NCBI GenBank assembly: GCA_032718565.1
Contig: JAVGVS010000666.1
Coordinates: forward strand, 1-64,000
DNA from: Distichodus sexfasciatus
Taxonomy: Eukaryota > Chordata > Actinopteri > Characiformes > Distichodontidae
Length of the DNA stretch: 64,000 bases
Reading direction: 5' to 3'
In this document: positions 57,295 through 64,000 of the stretch, piece after piece
Layout: every line of letters starts with the position of its first letter
Position numbering within the stretch: position 1 is the first letter of the stretch
Position numbers and translations under genes: made by a program
The notes under the pieces: generated by a model
What the model was told of the DNA's origin: nothing
What the model saw: the letters and a program-made list of their open reading frames with translations, nothing else
Database searches by the model: none

Positions 57295-60200
57295 ATGCAG
57301 TTTTACTGAAGATATGTGGACTGGACCTCATGAGTCTGGCCATTTGGCTGCTCCCAATTTCTATGTTTTGCTTTGGAGCTTATTCAAATTAATAATTTGA
57401 GGTAAATTCCCACCGGACCCAGACCTCTGCCCTTCATTGGGAACATGCACCAGGTCATCAAGGATCCGGTGCAGAACGTCAAGGAGGTGAGTTTACAAAT
57501 TTGTTTGTTATAATTGACTTATAGATTTATATGTTTTTTATATATAAATATAAATTATATATATATATATTTATATCACGCTCAGTCATTGTTTAGATGC
57601 CAAACAACATTTGATATCTGCAAAGAGACCAACAAAAACAGATTTGCACATAAGATTGATTACGCTTCATTTGCCAACAGTTTCTAATAAGAAATTTGAT
57701 TTTAAAACTCACTTTTAGTAGTTACTATAGCAGAAAATCTGTTATAAAAGCTGCGTTGGAGCACGGTGATGAGCTGGAATGTAGATTTTACTCCAGGTTT
57801 AACAGAATGGACCTCTATAAAACTTCATTCACCAGACATTCATAACAAGAAATGTGCTCTTACACTTTTAGTAGTATAGCAACAAAATGCAGCATAAGAG
57901 CAGTGGAACAAAGTGATGAGCTGGAATAGTTTACATCAGGTTTAACTAGACTAGACTCCTAAAAACTTTCTTTCAGCAGAAATTTCTCTTAAAACCCACT
58001 CTTAGTAGTTACTATAGCAACACAATTAATTATAAGAGCTGTGTAAGAGTGTAGTAATGTAGACTTTAACCAGGTTTAAATAAACTCTACCTCAAAAACT
58101 TGGAGCCTCGTTCACCAAATGTTCTTAAGGACATTGTCCTTTAGACTCACTTTTAGTAGTAACTATAGCAACAAAATCCATTATAAGAGCTGTGGTGGAG
58201 TGTAGAGCTAATATTATCATGGATAATAGACACCGGGTTTAACTATTTATTGCAGAGATTTTACTGCATCAGCAAACTTGATACAGAATCTTGAAGCTTT
58301 TGTTTTTAACTTTTGTTGCAGATGCTGAAATACGGAGATCTGTGCACGATATTCCAGGGCAAGAAGCCAGCTGTGGTGTTGAACAGTCTGCAAATCTTAA
58401 AGGAGGCTTTCATTCAGAACGGAGCGATGTCGTCTGGACGACCGGAAGTGTTATTAGCTCGATGGATTATGAAAGGAAGTGGTTAGTTACACCAGTTGAT
58501 TACTTTTTATTTTAGGTCTGGTTAGAAGTAGGAGTGTAACGAAAACGATACATCGATTCAATGATCAATGAGTACATAGTATCAATGCAAAATAAAAACA
58601 TAGATCAGACATTATACATATCATCAAAATATCATATCATAGCAGACTGTGACATCGCAGACGTCAAATCACTGAATCGTAAAATTGAGATAATATTATA
58701 TTGTGATACTTGCAATTCACAGGAGATTATCAGTAGTCAAGTTACTTTTAAAACACTGTCAGCCATTTTTAGCTGTTTGTGATTGGTGTGAACTGGCAGA
58801 AGTGGCATCTGTTTGGCTACCGTGCCATTATTGCATCACAGTGTGCTCTTAGCAGCTGCCAAATGGAGTCGGAGGATAGAGTCTAAGATGGAAGTAAGAA
58901 TCTGTAGCCGTATTTATTGAAATTTAACAGGCCAAACGGACAGAACTTACCAATTTGAGTGTAACTTACGCAAGCTGAAAATCTAAACACTCTCCAGAAC
59001 CTCACTGAAACCTGTTATTTGATACTAGGATATGTCATAGGGTATGTAAATAGCAAATATGTATTTATACTGATTTTATAGTAAAAACTTTCTCTCTCAG
59101 GCATTATCATGGCTAACGGTTACGAGTGGAAGCAGCAGCGTCGTTTCGCTCTACATACGCTTCGCGATTTCGGTTTGGGGAAGAAGACGGTGGAGGAACG
59201 AGTGGTGGAGGAGTCGAGCTTCCTCATTAAAGAGATGCTCAAACACGAAGGTTGGTGTTTATATATCAGTTTATGTATCTCCATTAAGGTTGTCATTCCC
59301 TATGTTGGCCACAAAGGGACGTCTTCATTAAGGATACCTGTGCTGTAACTTTCCTGACTTTAATTTTTCGTACGTTACTCTTTCTTTTCCAGGTAAACCT
59401 TTTTACCCCATCCACCCCTTCATGAACGCTGTCTCCAACATCATCTGCTCCATCGTTTTTGGAAACCGTTTCGAGTACGATGACGAGCATTTCGCCAAAC
59501 TGCTGAAAATACTCAATGAAAATGTCCGTCTGTCGGGGTCCCCTTTAGGACAGGTAACAGCAGTAGGAACTCACATTCGTTCATTTCATTTCATTAACTC
59601 CATTTCATTCATTCATTCATTCATTCATTCTTAATTAATTAATTAATTAATTAATTAAGTTTTAATCAACATTTCATTGATATGGCATGCTGTCATTTTT
59701 TTAAATAAATGTGCTAAACATCAATTTTTGAAATTTCATTGTAATTCTTTGCTATGACAACCGTTATTATAAATTTCATTGTAATTCTTTACTGTAATTT
59801 TATGGTAATTCTTAATTCTATTCTATACTTAATGATGTTTATTTCTACTGAGGATTGTTTTACTCTAATATTCCAAAAGCTGTAATTTAATGGTAATTTT
59901 TACAAGAACAATTTATTGTGCAAAAAACTCTACTGTCAATTTATTGTAAATCTTTACTATGACAATTTTCAAATTTCACTGTAATTTGTTATAAGTTATT
60001 GTCATTTCAATGTAATTTTTATGCCAAATGTATTGTAATTTCAAAGTGAATCTTTACTACGACAAATTCATGATAATTCTTTTACAGCAACAATCTATTC
60101 TTAATTATGTGGATTATTACTCAGAATTGTTTTACTCCAGTCTCAAATCCAACAACTTTAATGTCTTCATTATAATCTGTATTGCCATAAATTTTGACTT

Positions 60201-63200
60201 GTCTTCTTGTTTCCTGCAGATTTTCGCTTTATTCCCCATTTTAAGACACTTTCCCGGACCACACCAAAAAATCCGTCAGAATTCACTAGCGATGCAGAAA
60301 TTCATTCATGAGATTGTGGAGGAACATAGGAAGACGCTGGATCCAGAAAACCTCCGAGACTTTATTGACGCCTACATGGTGGAGATGAGCAAGGTGAAAA
60401 ATAGTCAAAATGTTATTAAAATCAGTTCTCGTACCACTCAGTGATGGTTTACTGTAAACGTTCAATTGGTTCCTTAAGATTTCAAACTGCATCAACTTAA
60501 TATTGCATTATTTTAATTCTAGTTTGCTTTTCTATTGCACTGGATCGTATAAAGTTAGTTGAACGTTGAAGTTGGTGAAATAAGTATATTAACACAAATA
60601 AGAAATCAAGTATTTTTATTATAACATTAATTTATATGAACAAATTATCAAAACTTATTGATCATATCAGTTATTACAGTGTAATTATTTTTTTTAATTG
60701 GAAATTTTTAAAACCCAGGACTCAATACATGAATTGTTTCTGTTACTGTTATTGTTGAATCCGATTAATCTGTAAAATAATCCTTATTACTGGAATGAAC
60801 CACAATATAAACTTACAGTGTTCCTTATCAACTCAATAATTTTTAAAGATAACCTGTACATTATTTGTTAATAAACATAAAATAAAAATAACATTGAAAA
60901 CTCGTAAATTTACTTCCAAAGTTGTTGATCAGAATTTTTTTTTTTTTACAATGTTTTAAAAATTTGGATTCGGAAATAACAATATGACTTTTTGCTGCAG
61001 CAGGAGTCAAGCGAAGGCTCCTCATTTCATGATCTAAACATGCTGAAGTCGATCTCCGACCTGTTCAACGCTGGAACCGAAACAACGGCAAACACTCTGC
61101 GATGGAGCCTGCTGTACATGATGGAAAATCCCAGAGTACAAGGTACTGCTATATTTTTAGTTATCCTGTCTTTTGTTTAACAAACAATTTATTGTGATTA
61201 AAACCTTGTTCATTTCATTTTGCTACTCTTTCTTCAACATATTTTTCATGTCTTTATTTTGGTTGTTATAGAGACATCAATTTGCATTTGCAAATTGATG
61301 TTTCCAATTTTGGCCAATAGAGGGCGCCTCCTTCAAGGAGAACTGTTATTACCAGTGTTCCAGTGTAAAAACTACAACAATTTTTAGTAGCTTAATAGAA
61401 TCAAAGCTTTGTTTTGTTTTCCAGAGCGTTGTCATGAGGAAATTGTTAGTGTTTTGGGTTATGACCGCACTCCCACCATGGACGACCGAGTTAGACTCCC
61501 GTATACTTACGCAACAATCCACGAAGTCCAGCGGTGTGCCAACATTGTGCCACTCGGCGTCCTGCACGAAACCACCGCACCCATAGAGCTGCAGGGCCAC
61601 ACCATCGCCAAGGTAACAAGGGAAAAATTACTGGCTTGAAGTAAAGGCCAAGAAGACGCCAGTTTATTATACAGGTAGATGCTTGAGTAAAAAAAATACT
61701 ACAGTCGTAAATATTAAAATGTTACAACAAACCTTGGGTAAAATTTTAAGTTTTAAGTTTTGTTTTAAGTTAAAGTTGTTTATTATATTCATATATTCAT
61801 TAAAAAAATCTTCTCAGTTAATTGAAAAAAAGTACTTCAGTACTTAGTATTAAAAAAATTTCAGAATACAACTCTAGAATAAATTTAAGTACTTATACAC
61901 TGAATTATTCATTCTTATGTAATGTTCATATCAGATACCAAGTAATAATAATAATCAAGTAATAAAAATAATAATAATCAGATATGCTTTACAAAATGAC
62001 AAAAGTGCAATTAAAATATCTTTTAAAATAGAAGTAAAATAAAGGAGCTTAAAAATAAGAGAAAGAAAGGCATGAATAAATGAAAGCTGCGATATAACAG
62101 CTCACCAACAAGTAAAAGTTGGTTACGATGGAGCAAAAAATGAAAGGACTAAAACTAATTTTAGAACTAAAACATGGCTACATGTCATTTTATCCATTTT
62201 AAAAACTCTTTTCAAGATCCATCCTCTATGATTTACTTAAGTCTTGCATTAATTTTACACATGCGTAAGTATCCAAAAGTACTTTTCTTTTTCTTGTTAA
62301 GTTCATACATCAGAAATAAATTGCACTTTTTTAAATATAAAAATAGGTAGGGTATTCGCCCCGTGATCAGAAGGTTGTAGGTTCGAATCCAGGGCCAGTA
62401 AAGTTACCACTGAAGTACTCATGAGCAAGGTACAGCCCCCAAGCACTGCTCCTCAGACACTTGTTAGCTGCCCACTGCTCCTTCACGGATGGGTTAAATG
62501 CAGAGGTCACATTTGGTTGTGGTGCACTGTGTGCTGTGCTGTGGTGTGTTCACAATGACAGTCACTCACTAAAATTAATTTTATACTTGATAAAAAATCC
62601 TATTTTTTTTCTTGTATCAGTTTTCATTTTTATTCATGTGCATGGTAGGGGACGCTGTTTTTCCCCAACTTGACTGCCATCATGTCAGATAAAAAACACT
62701 GGAAATATCCGAATACTTTCAACCCGGAGAACTTTCTGGATGAGAAAGGCCAGTTCTGCAAACAGGAATCATTTCTAGCTTTCTCTCTGGGTGAGTCAGA
62801 CTTCACCTTCTGTTTAAATTACAGATTCTATATTATTTAATAAACATTAACATCAATATTAACATAATAGTAACATAATAGTGTGTGTGTATGTTATGTG
62901 TGTGTAATTAATATGTATATTTCCAGTACATTAATACAAACAACACACATTTTATATATCTACAAATTATATTAGCATAACTATATGTGAATTATATATA
63001 GCCCCAGGATCATGGGGTTAAGCTCAGGGGCCCAATGGTGGGTCATGGGTTCACTATTCATTATGTTCTGTTGGTTGCAGGTCCGAGGGTGTGTCTGGGT
63101 GAGTCTCTGGCGAGGATGGAGCTCTTCATCTTCTTCACCTGTCTAATGCAGCACCTGCACTTCTCCTGGCCTCCCGGAGCTCCTCCCCACAACATGCAAG

Positions 63201-63268
63201 GCATTATAGGAGTGATCCGCTCACCATGTCCCTTTAACACGATTTGTCGCAGCAGAGCAAACTCATAA
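57295..63268 (+). CDS. Cytochrome P450, CYP2 family, gene 5 (exons 2-9 intact, exon 1 broken)
   Basis: Exons: 57295-57486 (relic), then intact 58322-58481, 59101-59250, 59393-59553, 60220-60393, 61001-61142, 61425-61612, 62649-62790, 63081-63268. Exons 2-9 are in phase with sound GT-AG sites and code 434 residues: MLKYGDLCTIFQG, C-helix EWKQQRRF, I-helix AGTETTANTLRW, K-helix EVQR, FNPENF, heme loop FSLGPRVCLG, ending CRSRANS. Exon 1 has TGA at codon 5, more stops and at least two length changes, although its 3' part (GPRPLPFIGNMHQ) and donor survive. Exon 2 begins with ATG where others have CTG or GTG. Either a recent pseudogene, a gene with another first exon, or an assembly error in exon 1. 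It is the most divergent member. AATAAA at about 63657. Confidence 0.75.
57705..58240 (+). repeat. Four-copy tandem repeat, about 136-153 bp unit, gene 5 intron 1
   Basis: The phrase CACTTTTAGTAGTTACTATAG, followed by CAACAAAAT, TATAAGAGCTGTG and CAGGTTTAAC, recurs from 57710, 57863, 57999 and 58148. The units are diverged but keep order. Nothing coding. Confidence 0.75.
59590..60080 (+). repeat. Simple repeats in gene 5 intron 4
   Basis: (ATTC)n then (TTAA)n at about 59605-59658, followed to 60080 by loose repeats of TTTCATTGTAATTCTTTACT and similar AT-rich words. The rest of the intron shows nothing else. Confidence 0.6.
62346..62575 (+). repeat. SINE-1, full-length-like copy, gene 5 intron 7
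   Basis: B-box-like GGTTCGAATCC, then GTTACCACTGAAGTACTCAT, CACGGATGGGTTAAATGCAG, TTGTGGTGCACTGTG and the tail TGTTCACAATGACAGTCACT. It ends 70 bp before the exon 8 acceptor. The best-preserved 3' end of the family in the window. Confidence 0.75.
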
Positions 63269-63720
63269 CCACCCAACAACATACATCAATGTACAATGAT
63301 ACATCGATTCAACGAGCACACAGCACTGATCCAAACTGAAAACATCAGTCAGACGTCAGGCATATTGGAATGCTACTTTATATCAAATATTATTTTGTTA
63401 TTTCATTCAGACGAGGTTTTACAGCGTCGTTAAACTCAGAATTAAAAAAAAAAATTCAAATTATTTTTTAGTGGCAAATTGTGGCGATAAGACTTGACGG
63501 AAGGTTTATCATGTTCAACATTTGCACTTTTGTTTGTTTGCTTGCTTGTTTGTTTTACCAAAAAAATGAAAAATAAACTCATAATTGTAATAAATGTACT
63601 TCTTGCAAACTTTGGCACGTCTGATTTTGCAGTTTCATTCAGAATTAAAACAAAATCAATAAAGTGGTTATTATACAACACCACGTAAAAATCTTTTTCC
63701 AAAATTATATTTATCTTCTT
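63269..63720. other. 3' flank of CYP2 gene 5
   Basis: A GATACATCGATTCAACGAGC word at 63299 resembles one at 58547 and marks another dispersed repeat. AATAAA at about 63657 is a candidate poly(A) signal. No gene is seen. Confidence 0.4.
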
Positions 63721-63724
63721 TTTC

Positions 63725-64000
63725 TGTAAATTTAAATAAAGACTTAAATAAAGAGTAATTACTTAATTATTTTTTTAATGACTTAAGTAAAGAATACAAA
63801 TTAACAATATGACTTATGTAAAGAATACAACCTAAGTAAAGAGTATATGACTCATGACTTAAGAAAAGAATACAACTTAAGTGAAGAATGCAACTTAATA
63901 ATATGAGTTAATTAAAGAATAAGACTGAAGAATAAAACTTAAGTAAAAAGCATGACTTATGACTTAAAGAATAAGACTGAAGAATGCAACTGAAGAATGC
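63725..64000 (+). repeat. Degenerate tandem repeat at the window end
   Basis: Loose repetition of GACTTAAGTAAAGAATACAA with variants (GACTTATGTAAAGAATACAA, AACTTAAGTGAAGAATGCAA, GACTGAAGAATAAAAC). Spacing is about 20-30 bp. It continues beyond the window. Confidence 0.7.

Overview
The window is vertebrate nuclear DNA, most likely from a teleost fish. Genes are split by GT-AG introns, microsatellites are long and frequent, tRNA-derived SINEs and TA-flanked or hAT-type DNA transposons are scattered through it, and the coding content is a TUT4 terminal uridylyltransferase next to a tandem array of CYP2-family cytochrome P450 genes. In people TUT4 and CYP2J2 both lie on 1p32 (known), which fits a CYP2J-like array. 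The species cannot be named from the sequence.

Layout, all genes on the + strand. 1-6170: the 3' two-thirds of tut4 (15 exons, catalytic domain to stop codon) and its 3'UTR. 6170-8880: repeats, including a 903 bp TA-flanked inverted-repeat element. 9043-16490: CYP2 pseudogene 1, nine exon relics with frameshifts. 17761-21816: intact CYP2 gene 1 (499 aa). 23992-28154: intact CYP2 gene 2 (499 aa), followed at 28941-29344 by an orphan exon 8 (with a stop) and an open exon 9. 29925-32138: a complete Tc1/mariner-type transposon with near-intact transposase. 32977-38910: intact CYP2 gene 3 (499 aa) with a 1.5 kb polypurine tract in intron 1. 40049-46121: intact CYP2 gene 4 (499 aa). 47588-55131: CYP2 pseudogene 3, exons 1-2 intact and the rest decayed. 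57295-63268: CYP2 gene 5, exons 2-9 fully intact but exon 1 broken. 63269-64000: AT-rich flank with a degenerate tandem repeat.

The four intact P450s share one architecture: nine coding exons of 195/160/150/161/174/139-145/188/142/185-191 nt, an N-terminal membrane anchor with Pro-rich hinge, the C-helix W-K-E/Q-Q-R motif, the I-helix AGT(D/E) motif, K-helix ExxR and the heme loop FSLGPRxCLG. They should be ER-bound, heme-dependent monooxygenases of lipids or xenobiotics using cytochrome P450 reductase. Exon 2 and later exons split them into a 5' group (pseudogene 1, genes 1-2), a middle group (genes 3-4, pseudogene 3) and the divergent gene 5. Exon 1 and the proximal promoter are nearly uniform across the array, which suggests gene conversion of 5' ends. 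Several promoters share a forkhead-like TGTTTAC and a TTACRTAAG bZIP-like site, consistent with liver-type control (inference).

I found no clearly new biological system. The most testable observations are the possible alternative heme-binding last exon after gene 2, the broken-exon-1 gene 5 whose exon 2 opens with ATG, the homogenised 5' ends, and the nearly complete DNA transposon.
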